DNA from: Parachlorella kessleri
Taxonomy: Eukaryota; Chlorophyta; Trebouxiophyceae; Chlorellales; Chlorellaceae
Reading direction: 5' to 3'
Length of the DNA stretch: 27,824 nucleotides
Assembly (NCBI GenBank): GCA_001598975.1
Contig: BBXU01000029.1
Span: 1-27,824 of the forward strand
How positions within the stretch are numbered: position 1 is the first letter of the stretch; every line of letters starts with the position of its first letter. Below the pieces are notes generated by a model that saw only the letters and a program-made list of their open reading frames with translations, did no database searches and was not told where the DNA came from. Shown here one piece after another: positions 1 to 10,683 of the stretch. A program made the translations under genes and the position numbers.

Positions 1-766
1 TGGACTGGCTGCTGGCGCCTGCTGGTTGGCTTGCCTGCGGGTCTGGGAGAGGGCCTGCTGCTGATGCTGTTGCACCTTGGCCGACCTGCTGGAGAGGCGG
101 TGGCTCCTCCTAGCGCCTTCCTGGGCTGGCTGAAGCAGGCCAGGCAGGCGCACGAGCGCTGCCAGGCAGTGCTGCCCTGGCAGTGGCTAGCTGGGCTCAA
201 GGCCAGGCAAGAGGCAGCGCTGGCCTATAAGCCTTGGCTACAACGGCAGCAGCAGCTGGGTGACAGTTGGCAGCCACCAACCGTGGCGGAGGCGGGGCGC
301 ATCCAAGCCCAGGGAGTCAAGAAGACAAAGGAGGCTGCTGAGCGGTTCATGCGCGGCAGGTGCACTAACTGTGGGTTCTCAGCGGCCCACCTGCGGCTCT
401 GTGGCGGCTGCCAGCAAGTGCAGTACTGCAGGTGAGTTGACTGCGGTCGGCTGTTGTGTGGAGGCGCTTGCATGGTGTATATGGTCGCAGCATGCAGACC
501 AAATATCCTGGTAGGGCGGCATCTTCCAATCCGTAAACAGATGCGTAAGGCTCAGGAGCAGACAGCCAAAAGGTGCAAGCATTCCATTGTCATGGGCAGC
601 GCCCTAATCATAATGCAAGCGGACTGGGTGGGTTCATGATGGCATAACCTTCACTTGTGACTCTGCCCTCCGGCCTTGCAGCCGCAGCTGCCAGAAGGCG
701 GACTGGGCGCAGCACAAGAGTGAGTGCAAAGCAAATGAGCAGCGCACCAAGGGGCAGGGTGTATAG
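1..766 (+). CDS. MYND-type zinc-finger protein, 3' part (two exons seen)
   Basis: Exons 1-431 (open at the window edge) and 682-766 are joined across a GT-AG intron (432-681, gtgagt...ttgcag). The join restores a complete MYND finger: CTNC, then LCGGC, then QYC, completed by the second exon with SRSCQKADWAQHKSEC. This gives the family spacing C-x2-C, C-x2-C, YC-x3-C and H-x3-C; the splice falls between the YC and SRSC parts. The protein ends 12 residues after the last zinc ligand, so MYND is C-terminal. The upstream part is Gln/Ala/Leu-rich, helical-looking and not recognised. MYND fingers usually bind proline-containing peptides of partner proteins; nothing here identifies the partner. The start codon and earlier exons lie outside the window. 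The MYND call is firm; the overall function is unknown. Confidence 0.85.
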
Positions 767-1240
767 CTGTGCATGAGCAAGATAGGCCGCCTGCGGCAGG
801 AGGCAGGAAAGGCAAGCCACAGTTGTCTTCAATGGTCTGGCATGGCGAAGGTGCTTCGCTTGGTGGGAATGGGAATTGTCAGGACCATGACTACATCTCT
901 CCGGCTGCAACCTATGGGTGCCAGCTGGCAGCAGGTTTGGGTTTGATGCATGCTGATATCCTCTATAATGAGCAACTGCTGGGACCAGGCAGTCAATGAG
1001 GTGAAGAATCTTAACCTGCTTGGGTTGAAACTTGGAGTTCAAGCAGGTCAAAAGGGTATTACATACAGCTGTACAGCAACCAAGAGCAGCCAGCCTCGCA
1101 GCACATGCTGTATACCAAGGATTAGTGCCACTGCTTAGCCAAAATCCACATGGCATCCGATGCCCAGCACCTTTAGGTAACCTCTGGCTGATTGATGGTT
1201 GATCACCCTCCCCAGGAAGCCCGAATTCAATTGTTTTGTT
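767..1240. other. Intergenic spacer between two plus-strand genes
   Basis: This holds the 3' UTR of the MYND gene and the upstream region of the LNS2 gene. I see no TGTAA polyadenylation motif on the plus strand here, no RNA gene and no repeat. A minus-strand reading frame of 313 codons crosses it but has no family features and runs antisense through exons of both neighbours. Confidence 0.5.
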
Positions 1241-4200
1241 ATGAAATTCTTTCGCAAGAAAACACCAATGGGCGCTTGCACTAGCAGGCCGGAGGACTCG
1301 CCGAGCCTGGCTAGCGACAAGGAGGGACCGACCTCCAACAAAGGAGCCACACCAGCCGAGAAGGCGATCAGAGGAGAAACTCAGCGGGCTCTGAGCGTGA
1401 AGGTTAACGATGAGGTAGGGACCCCTGGCGGAACTTGCGCTCGATTCTCCGTGCCACTGTCGGATCACCATATGCCGATGCGGCCGCAGGAGGGAGTCAT
1501 GAAGCTGGGCAGAACCAACTCTGGCCGTGTCGTTGTCCAAGTACAACATCCAAGCATCACAGACAACATTGCCGAGGCAGGTCTTTCCAGTGTGCCAGAC
1601 AGTCCCTGTTGGTGGCCTGCCTGCTTACCTGGCCCCGTTTGTCCCTACCAGTTGGCTTTCCCACTAGAACTCTCAACAAGAGCTCAGTCCGGTGGCACTT
1701 TTGCCCCCGATGGCTGCGGTGCTTACCTGGTTAACCCTGTGCAACCCATCTTACCAGACAACAGCGCGCCTGCTTCGCCCTGTAGCTTCTGCGAATGTGC
1801 TTACGCGGCTGTGCAGCCAGCCAGAGTGTAGCCATGGGGTGCAGGTTGATGATGCTGTGGGGTCTGCGGAGGACAGTCCTGAGTTTGTGGCCCTCAAAGT
1901 GCTGGAGAAAATAGGCCTGGGGCTCCAGGTGGGTGGCACCGCTTGCAAGCAGCCTTGTGCCCTTGCATTTTTTGTCAAGATGAGATTTGAAGCAAGGCGC
2001 CACGTCCAAACAGGGTTGGTGTGGTCAAACATGGTTCTCCCTAGCTCGCAGCGGCAGTGAGGACAGGCCTTGCTCCCAACAAATTTTGGTGCGACCCATG
2101 CCCCAGCAACCCTGCGTGCAGTTTTCAGAAGGCGACCCCTTTATCGGCCAGCTTGTGCTCGACATAACCGGCATAACAGGGCTGACAACAACAGGTGTGC
2201 GGCTGCGATGGAGACACCAGCAAGCTGTGTTGGCTCTAACATGCACCGGTGACTGTGCCTCGCCACTGACTGCCCGCCCGCCCCTGGCGTGTGGCTTGCT
2301 CATTCAGCGCTAAGTTGAGTGCATTTTACTCTGCTTACAATGGTGTGAGTTCCTGGTGGCGCTGCCTGCAGTCCCAAGGCCCTATGTGGTGGTTGCTGGC
2401 GAGGATGACAAGTCCCAGCCTCGCGAGGGGACCTCAGGGGAGGGCGGGTCTATTGCCTTCGAGGGGGCCAAGTTTGTGTTCTTCGTTTGCTTCAGCAACA
2501 CCACCTTCGATATCAGCCTGAAAGGGCGGAAAGGCCCTACCAAGGTGCCCTACGGCAAGGTAGGCAGGCAGACTAGGCCAACAAGCTGTGTCATGCATGA
2601 TCGCAATGCTGTCTGGCTGCCTTCTGGATTGGTGAGGGCAGCGTGTCATCAATGTGCTACAAGGAGGGGCTCTGCCGCAAAAGATGTGTCACATAGCCTT
2701 GGTCTTGCCAAGCTATTCTTCATTCCTCCTCTCTTGCCCCACAAGTCTCTATGTGTATGTTTAGTGTCCTAGTCTTAGGTATTGCTGCGCCTGACACGAC
2801 GCATCTACGACACAGTCCGCTGCTGTGGGAAGCGTCATTGATTGATTGATTGATCGATTGATTGATTGATAGCCTTGATTTTGCTGTGCTGTGCTGCCCT
2901 CTGCAAGGATACAGCGGCGCGTAGACCTGCACTGATTGTTTGTGCAGGCGCATCTGCCGGTGAGCATCCTGGCGCAAGGCTCACAGAGTGTGGAGCTAGA
3001 TATACTCAGTGAGAAGGGAGCCAAGATTGGAACCCTCAAGGTAAGCTCAGTGATCTGTCTAGCTCCCCAGCTATGCCGGTTCCCAGGTCAACAGGACCCC
3101 CCGAAAACAATGCACACCCACTGGTGGCCGGCCTACCTGCAAAGCATGTCAGGCTCGGTGCATTGAGATGAAGCTAGGCATGTTGTAACTCTGCTGCAGG
3201 CCACTGCGGACTACCGGTGGCTGAGGGGCACGCAGGACGATGGCAGGCACACGGTGGTCAACCGGCTCATAGTGAACAGGGCTGGGAGGGGGATGAGGAA
3301 GACCATGAGGGTGGGGCTGGCTGCCATTGAGCTGATCTCTCAGGTAGGCTGCTTGCATGGAGCTGGGTAGCAGTGTGAGCGCACGTTGTCCAGGCGTGGG
3401 AGCAGTGTGGTGAAGTTGCTTGGCTCAGCGTGCCCAGGGTGGCAGCCTCTTTGCAACCGAGCTGGCATGCTGGTCTTTGCCAGCGGTTCTGCGTCTCGTG
3501 AGCTTGCACTGCTGGTGGCTCCCTCCTCAGGCAGCAGGGGGGATTCTCAAAGGTGGGTCAGGTGCCAGAAGTACCCAGCAGCGTCAAGGGAGGAGCAGAT
3601 GTCTGCCACCACGCTCCAGCATGTGCCCCCAGGTACCTTGGTGCTGTCTGCGACTTAGTGCAGGTCAATCACTGGATCCTCTCCCATGACAATGTGTGGC
3701 GGGTGCTGCCAGGGGACGATGATGGTGGTAAAGGCGAGCAGCAGGAGGTGAGTGAGCCGGGCTGGTGCCTTGCGTGAAAGGGCACTCTCTCGTTTTGAAG
3801 CTGGCACATTGCTGCTCTGGCAGCTGTTGATTGGCAGGTAGAGGGCCCCGCAGCACCACCTTGCTTGTGCTGCAGTTGCCGTTGTTGCCTGCGGTGCTTA
3901 GCTTGTCCAAGGGCGGCGCTTTGACAGGTAATTGTCGCAGTTTAGGCTACGGGCCTGGCATGTGCACCATCCGCCACGGGCCCAGCCTGTGCCGCCTCTC
4001 CACCACGCGTTCCCACCTGTTCTCCGGGTGACACTGCAGGGTGACACCTCCGTGACCACGGCGTCCGCCAGTGGGGCACAGACTCCAGAGGAGGGGGAGG
4101 CGGACGAGGCCGCCACGCGGGAGCTGGTAGATGCGGTGGCCGGCCACAAGGACCTGCAGCTGCAGGAGGGCGACGCGGCGTCGCAGCTGCAGTGCAGCAT

Positions 4201-7200
4201 CAACATGAGCGCGCAGCGTGGCGCCACGGCGGAGCAGCGGCTGGCGCAGGACTTCCTGCTGGAGGCGCTGGGCCCTAAGGTGGGTAGGGCGCCGGCAGGC
4301 GGGAGAGTGGACCCACGGAGAGGGTGCAGCAGTGAAGCAGACCAGCGAGGGGAATGGCTGTAGCTTGGATATCGCTCCGTATTATTCAGCTGGCAAAACC
4401 CGTTTGCAGCTATGTTTTAACAATGGGGTGTCCCCTACTGAAGTGGCTGAAGTACTAAATATCACCCAGCCCGGCTGGCATCTTGCCTCCCTCCTCCTTG
4501 CTTAGCAAGCCACATACAATGCGGCGCCCGAACGTGTGTGGGTGTGTGCCCCTGTCCCGCTGCTCGCTTCCTTCCAGGAGACCGACGGCAGTGATGTGGC
4601 CCAGCTCAAGCGCACGCTGCTGATGGTAGTCAGCCCCTTGGTTGAGCGGGTGGGGGACCTGGATACTCGCCTCACCACCCTGACGAGGGCAGTGCAGCGG
4701 CACCAGCTTCTCTCAGCCGACGCGCCTAGCACCGGTGATGGAGCTGCAGCTGAAGGCCGGGGGCCAGGGCCGGCGAAAGCAAAGGAACTCACCAAAGCAG
4801 TGGCGGCGGCGGAGGTTGCAATTGCAGGTGAGGGTGGGGGCTGTGCGGGGTTGCGTCTGGCCAGGGAGCGAGGGGGAGATGTGTAGTGGGTGGGTGGAAG
4901 GTATTTGACAGAGGAAAGGGTACTCGTCAGAGGATGGTTTGGGGCGGAGCAGGGCAATGTAAGGAGCGTACGGGCAGGCAAGGCACAGGAATAACTCAGG
5001 CAACTCACATCCTAAAACGCCCAGAATCCTGGCAGGGGATCCCTGTGTTGCTGGCACGATAGTGCACGAATGGCACCCAGCACGGCCAGGTGGGCAGAGG
5101 GGGTTTGGTGGCAGGCAGAGGCGACGGAGTATCACAGGCGTCCCCATCTCATCCATGCTTGTGGCTGGGCTGTACCCATCAACTGCGGCCCTCCTGCAGA
5201 AGCCCAGTGATCGCACAGCCGGGAGCTGGTGAGAGGGTAGGTAGGCAACCCCGGTCCTCCCCCTTGCTGCAGGCGAGGGCGAGGGCAGCGAGACCAGTGG
5301 CGGCACCTCCCCCCTGGTCATGCCCTTTGTCAGTGGCCACTTTGAGTACGGGCTGGGGCGAGCGGCCGGCAAGCGCAACGTGTTCATGTTCATGCGCAAG
5401 GCGCACCTGGCAGGTGGGTGGGCAGTCGCAGAAGGGAGGGAGCGCGGGCAGGCTGGGTGCCTGGGACTGCCGTTGGTCCGGGTGCGCAGGCTGAGACCTA
5501 CCAGGTGGCATGGGTTGTCGAAATGTTGTTGCCTCAAGTCTGTTGTGAGTGTGTGCATGTTGCGCATCACCGCAGGTGTGGTCTGCAGCACTGTGCGGCT
5601 GATACGCCGCCGCACTGTATGCGTCAGGATGGTCAAGCTGTATTACGTGAGTGGTGCCACCCCTGCAGGCTCCCCTGTCATGCTGCCTGAGTTCCTGGGC
5701 ACGCACAAGACCAGGAAGAACGGGGATCTGGGCCCGATCACACTGCCGCCCACGATCTGCAAGACGCCAGGTGCTGTGTGTGCTGCTTTCCCAACAGATC
5801 CGAACGGCTGCAGCACACCGGGCTCAGTTGCACTGCAAGCAGGCCCTGCAACTTACAGTTCCCTTGAGAGCAAGGTGTGTGGGGTTAGCCACCCACAGCA
5901 GCAGCCGCCTGCATCTGCACAGTGCTTCTCACCATTTCATTTTACAAGCCTGCAGGTCATTATGAGTTCGTGTCGCTCCTACCAGATGACTACACCAGTG
6001 CCAAGGGCAGCCTCTTCATACTCAAACCCGGCACCAAGGCAGTGGTCTTTGACATGGACGGTAAGTGCGTGGTCTGGTGGCCAACTGCCGACCATTACAT
6101 GGACATCAGACAGGCTTGATAGCTTTTCTGATGACTTGCACCGTCCAATGTGCAGTTCACATCGAATGCATGTGACAAGAGGGTACCCCCCTCTTGTCAG
6201 CAGTAGACAGCAGTTTGGCAGGTGCCTGCTGTGACGACCAGCCCAGCAGAGGGTGGAGACATGATCGACAATGTGCAGCTCGCGTGGTTGTTGAGAGCCC
6301 TCACCACTTCCTTGACTGCAGGGACCATCACTGTGGGCGACAGCCAGGTCAGTCCTACGGGACCAAGCCTTCCTGCCGCCCACCAGTCGCTGCCTGGACT
6401 TGCTTGCCATCTGTCTGGTTTGGATTAACAAGTTAAGGTTGCTATAAGGAAACCTTCCACAGCAACAATAGCGGGGCAGCTCCATGCACGCCTGCGCCTA
6501 CTGGCTGACTGGCGCAGATGACCTGGCGTGGCCCCACTCCTCAGTATGTGCCTTGCGTGTAAGTGTGTGCCTTCACCCCCACCTTCAGGTGGTCACCCAG
6601 TTTGCCATGGATGCCCTGGGGGCCTCCACCGCCCTCAACTCCCACCTCAGCCACAAGTACGACCTGCTGCCGCGGAGGCACGCTTTGCACGTCGTGCGCG
6701 CCTGGGCTGCCAAGGGCTACCAGCCCATCTACCTCAGCGGCAGGCAGGGCAGGCAAGCACCAGGGTGTACGTGGGCAGCACAGAACAGCTTGGGCCCCCG
6801 CGCTTTTGCTGGCCTTGCCTTGCCAGGCGGAGGATTGCTCGGGCAAGCTGCAGCCGTGCTCATTGGAGGAACGGGGACAACACCCATGCACGGGCGTCCG
6901 TGAGGGTCGCGGTTTGCAAGGGCGGTGGCTGGGGATTGCATGGCCGGGAAGGCGACTGAGCTGACCTTACATAGCGGGAGGCGCTCCTTCCTGCTGTTGC
7001 ATGCCTGCGCCTTTGGACTGTCGCCAGCTTCCTATGCCTTCCCAGTGCCCCCGGGTTGAAGATGGGGGCCACTGGCCTGCTTTGGGCACATAAAAGACCG
7101 TAGCCTTGCCCCAACTACGTACCATTTCCGCCCCCTTGCCTACCGCCATGCAGCTACTTCAACCTGACGCTTTCGTGGCTTATCAAGCACCGCTACCCGC

Positions 7201-8534
7201 CAGGGCCCATCCACCTCACCCGCACCCACATGCCCACGCTACCCGTCTACTTCTCAGTGGGCCTCTTCAAGGTCAAGTGAGTGTGCCATGCTGGCGCTGT
7301 GAGCTTCGTATGCTTCTTGCAGGTGTTGGTACGGTCCTGTCGTGCCTGAAGCAGTTTGTATGGCTTAACGCTCGTTGATGGCCGAGCTCAATTGAGTGGT
7401 CCCTCAACGAGGGAGCCTTCCAGCCTCAGGCCATACGCACCTGCACGGCATTGCATTGCTCGACCCCGCTGTACTTAATGGTTCCAGGTACATGGAGAGC
7501 CTGAAGGAGAAGGGGATTGAGATCTACGCCGCCTACGGCAACACCCCCACTGATGTCAAGGCGTATGCTGCCGCCGGCGTCCCCAAGGTGAGTCAGCAAG
7601 GCAGGCCACTCCTTGGAGGGGGCGAGCGGGATGGTCAGCCATTGCTCACCAGCCCTGTATGTCTAACTCTCCTATAGATTGTCACACCTTCCACCGAGGT
7701 AGAGCACCTGCACGGTTCCCTTGGCTCTAGCTTTTGGGAGGGCTGTGCGTGAGGCTCTTGGCAGAGCGATATGAGCACCGCCCAAGCCCCCTGCCTTATG
7801 CTGCTTCTATGCCCGTGCCAGGAGCGCACCTACATGATCGGGCCCCACGCGGGCAAGGGCGGCACAGTGAAGATCGACAACTTCACGGACCACCTGCTGC
7901 AAGTGCTGGAGCACCCCGACTCGGATGTGCCCATCCCCTACACAGAGCTGCTCATGACCGAGAGGCCCGGCTACTACAGGTGGACCAGCAAGCACCCAGG
8001 CCGCCCTGACGTGCTGCCTCCCACCCATTATTGCTGTAGATTGAAAATGGCATCCAACTGGTGTGGCCGATGTGATGGCTACTGAGCTACTGTTTTATTA
8101 AATGCTGGCTTCCTGGCGGGCTGACACCCAGTCTAGCCTACTCGTTTGGCCTGTTGCAACACTAGCATTTTTGTCGCTATCTCACAACACAAGGCCCCAC
8201 TGACAGCCAGTGCAGCCCAGCCTAGTGGCGGTGGGGCAGTTGCATGACCACTAGTGTCTCAAGCAGCTTTCTGGCTTGCTGGCTGGGTGGGTGCAGGAAG
8301 AAGAAGGTGAAGGGTGCTGACGGGATCACCCACGAGGTCAGCCGCGTGACCAGCCTGGGGGTGGCGGCCTCTGAGCTGGGTCTGGACGAGGACTCGGAGG
8401 GGCACACCCGGCTGGAGCACCTGGACGACTTTGAGAGCGAGGAGCTGGAAGACGAGGTGGGGGCGGGGGGCCAGCTGGAGGAGCCCAAGCTGGCGCCCGT
8501 GGAGGAGGAGCCGCGCAGCAGCGGCTACCCCTGA
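1241..8534 (+). CDS. LNS2-domain (lipin/Nir-like HAD) protein with C2-like region
   Basis: Nineteen exons: 1241-1414, 1845-1928, 2122-2194, 2372-2559, 2948-3040, 3200-3343, 3664-3747, 4040-4279, 4578-4827, 5273-5413, 5576-5770, 5956-6060, 6322-6347, 6589-6752, 7154-7276, 7488-7587, 7678-7698, 7822-7979, 8297-8534. All junctions agree in phase and give 866 residues. Residues ~87-280 resemble a divergent C2 sandwich (GQLVLDITGITGL, later PYVVVAGED). Residues ~281-443 are Ala/Glu-rich. The LNS2 domain spans ~575-788: motif I FDMDGTIT (D588, D590, T592), motif II IYLSGRQG (S649, R651), a Lys region FKVKYM, and motif IV AYGNTPTDVKAY (N713, D717). The tail is acidic. Lipins with this motif set dephosphorylate phosphatidate; Nir-type LNS2 domains bind it. 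No lipin N-terminal domain is visible, so it is either a phosphatidate phosphatase or a phosphatidate-sensing membrane protein. Exons 3 and 7 have the least certain acceptors. Confidence 0.85.
2836..2870. repeat. (ATTG)n microsatellite in an LNS2-gene intron
   Basis: About eight ATTG tetranucleotides with one interruption (gatcgatt), inside the 2560-2947 intron. Confidence 0.9.
5956..7979 (+). other. LNS2 catalytic domain-coding region
   Basis: Seven exons (5956-7979) encode the HAD fold. The order is: strand before motif I, DMDGT split across the 6060/6322 junction, the VVTQFAMDALG helix, motif II SGRQG-S with the Ser codon split by a GC-AG intron, the SWLIKHRYPPGPI stretch, and the GNTPTD loop. 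The sequence around motif II (VVRAW..KGYQPIYLSGRQ, then LSWLIKHRYPPG) reads more like the Nir/RdgB (PITPNM) branch than like lipins. That comparison is from memory, not alignment. Confidence 0.8.
6753..7153 (+). other. GC-AG intron in the LNS2 gene
   Basis: The donor reads GGCAG|GCAAGC and the acceptor CATGCAG|C. Only this GC donor gives phase 2 and restores the Ser codon in SGRQG-S-YFNLT; no GT donor nearby does so. The donor matches the usual strong consensus of GC-AG introns (AG|GCAAG). Confidence 0.75.
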
Positions 8535-9500
8535 CTGAGCCTGGGCGGGACCCAGGGAGGCTGGAACCCTGGGGCGCTGTGGTGGTGAGTCAGGGAGGGC
8601 AGGCTCAGCGGCAGGTACTTACTTGTGTGGGTTTGTGGTGGGTGTTTATGCGGTCCAGACGACCTGGCAACGGAGCCAAGCTGGATCTGGCAAGGGAGGA
8701 GTGTGCACCAGGTGCATGCCTTCTGAGCTTGCGCTGGTCTTGAACCTTTGCTGTTCCCCTGACCTCACACCTGGCTGCTCCCGGTTGGGCTGGCTCTGTG
8801 TCAATGGCATGAGCAGTTTGTTGCTTGGCCGGGTGGCAGGAGCGTGTATAGCGCAGTGATGGATCAGTCTTGATCTTCATCTTTCTTTGACGGCTGCCGT
8901 GGTGGTTACCGCTCTGGCACTTGTACAGTATGCTCATGACGTCTTGCTTGCTCAGCTGTGAAGTGTGGCTGGAGCACTCCGTCGTCCAGCTTTTGAGAAA
9001 TTGACTGCTGATCAACCTTAACTTACTACGTTAATAGCTGTGCTGCTGGGCCACGGTCCATGTAGCCCTCAGTCACTGGTGTCGACTTGGAACGCCCAAC
9101 ATCTCCCCAAGTCCTGCGCACTGCCTATTCTTTTTGTGAGGCAAGGGCCTTCTTGGGGCGCTTCGTGATATCATCATCTTCTGTTCCTGCATGCCACAAA
9201 ATATATATAATAACCCGTGGTTCTGTAATGAACAAGCCCTGGTTGTGCCTGCACCGCCCTTGCAATTAACAGAAATGAAGGCAGTTGCCAAGAGATTATG
9301 GTACATTTTTCCTTTTCACCTCTGTGCCGCCTACATCCATCATGAGCCGCTGGGATGACTCCTGGAGTGTACAATGGCTGAGGGGCGGCTGGTAAGGCCT
9401 CAGGCTGTGAGTGACATAGTGATACTGACAGCTGTGGTTATCTGTGCTGACCACTATTCGCAGGATTGGGGTGACAGGGACTTTTCTGCTGGTGTTTTAG
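8535..9500. other. 3' flank of LNS2 gene, no further gene seen
   Basis: Presumed 3' UTR and spacer. The first plus-strand TGTAA after the stop is at 9224-9228, close to an AT-rich stretch (atatatataa), and could mark the polyadenylation site. That would make the 3' UTR about 0.7 kb. I see no convincing reading frame or RNA gene. Confidence 0.4.
9224..9228 (+). terminator. Candidate TGTAA polyadenylation signal for the LNS2 gene
   Basis: TGTAA is the usual chlorophyte polyadenylation motif. This is the first on the plus strand downstream of the stop at 8534. Distance and lack of other support keep it tentative. Confidence 0.3.
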
Positions 9501-9856
9501 TATGAGATGACAGCGGAATGGTGGGAGCTTTGAGGAATGCGCGTGCAGAATCTTTCCAACATGCCCGTGGAAGGGCCCATTCCCATTTGATTAAATTTCC
9601 AGAACTAGACCTCCTGGCTCACGCTCAGCCAAGCCCTTCAAACAGCCCTGCCATCACTACTTGTTGCATTGCAACTCTTGCGCAGAAAAACATGCTGCAA
9701 AACAGGCCTGCACAGTCCACAGTGCACCCTGTGACAGCCTAGCATGGAACTGCCGCTGCGTTTCCGTACTACGCCTGGAGGCCACCTTGTACCCCGATCT
9801 GACAAGATTTGTTTGTTCTCACCTCAGTTTGCACCGTCAGCTTGAGGACGAGTCAG

Positions 9857-10217
9857 ACCAAGTCCAAGGGCGCAACACTGGCGGGGAGCTGAGTCGGAGT
9901 CACATGTGTCATGACATATGTGCATCTAGGAAGGTCTCATCATACAGGCGAAGAATTGGCCGACACTTGTCGCGTGGCTTGCCATCCGTATTGCACCCTG
10001 ATCATCATTTGCGGCGCGAACGATCTGTCCCAGCTGCTCGTAGGTTAGTTATAGGATTTCCTTATAGCAAGGAGAGAACTGCCACATGTCGTAGGAGGCC
10101 TTGACCCCTGGCGGTCTTCTGCCAGACTGTCCTCCCGGCAAGCCCCACGTGAGCACTGTTCGTGGCATGGCTGAGTTTCTCTTGTTTTGGTTGGTTCTTC
10201 GATTGGCGAGCCAGCTG
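9857..10217 (+). pseudogene. Decayed copy of the 5' exons of the Dam/PHD gene
   Basis: This segment aligns by eye with 15211-15542. Both begin with the same block (tccaagggcgca) and share GTGGCTTG donors (9974 here, 15319 there) and TTATAG acceptors (10054, 15378). Both continue to PDCPPGK followed by a GTGAG donor (10149, 15477). The protein-level match includes GR.TGGE and LLPDCPPGK. In this copy one G is missing near 10092-10096 (GTAGGAGG versus GTAGGGAGG), which puts a stop at 10102-10104 just before the conserved LLPDCPPGK. The acceptor used next in the intact gene (gattag) reads gattgg here. I infer a partial duplication that has lost function. The open frame also extends upstream (from 9661) through a Cys/His-rich stretch, HCNSCAEKH..., with no equivalent found in the intact gene. 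Confidence 0.5.
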
Positions 10218-10683
10218 GGCCTAGTATGTAGCACCGCAGCTTCTGGGGTGTTGGTCCAATGCTTTCTGTCGTATTTGGTTGGGGTACAGGCAGTGCGATC
10301 AGAGAGGAGGCACTGGCACTTTTCTGGGCTAGCAGGACTCTATGCAGTTATGCTCTGTGTCTTGCCTGAGTTGTCGTGTTGCTTTCTGGGGATGCTGTGA
10401 AGGAGTGGGGACAGCAATAAACGAGCTTGTTGGCTGCCCGTAGGGAGATATGCATGTGACAGGAAGGGGTTGGGCTAACTCTTGGCTATGTAGGGGAGGC
10501 ACCCTCCACCTGGGGTGAAAGCAGGATGCTTGATGAACGTGGTTACGAGCTGCCAGCTAGGCGGGAGCAAATGGAATGGAAAAGGAGCAAGTTACCACTG
10601 AACTGGTGAGGGTCAGACAGCGGGGTGACGAAAACCGGTGACCAAGTGTAAACTGCTTATCTGGAGGTCACCTGTGCTTACCT
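10218..10683. other. Spacer without recognisable feature
   Basis: There is a plus-strand open frame to 10400, but it is Leu/Ser/Cys-rich and follows a lost splice site. I see no motif, repeat or RNA gene. Confidence 0.4.

Noticed and set aside
608..1549. 313-codon minus-strand open frame
   Set aside because: It runs antisense through real exons of the MYND and LNS2 genes, has no domain-like pattern, and long chance frames are common in GC-rich algal DNA.
3525..3660. Possible extra LNS2-gene exon (frame reading RYLGAVCDLVQVNHW)
   Set aside because: No donor upstream gives the phase needed to enter it; the acceptor at 3663 is phase-consistent with both neighbours.
4713..5636. 307-codon minus-strand open frame
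   Set aside because: Shadow of LNS2-gene exons (4578-4827, 5273-5413, 5576-5770); Pro/Ser/Arg-rich without motifs.
5645..5671. GTGAGT...CTGCAG inside exon 5576-5770 as an intron
   Set aside because: It would be under 30 nt and shift the frame; reading through keeps one continuous conserved-looking frame.
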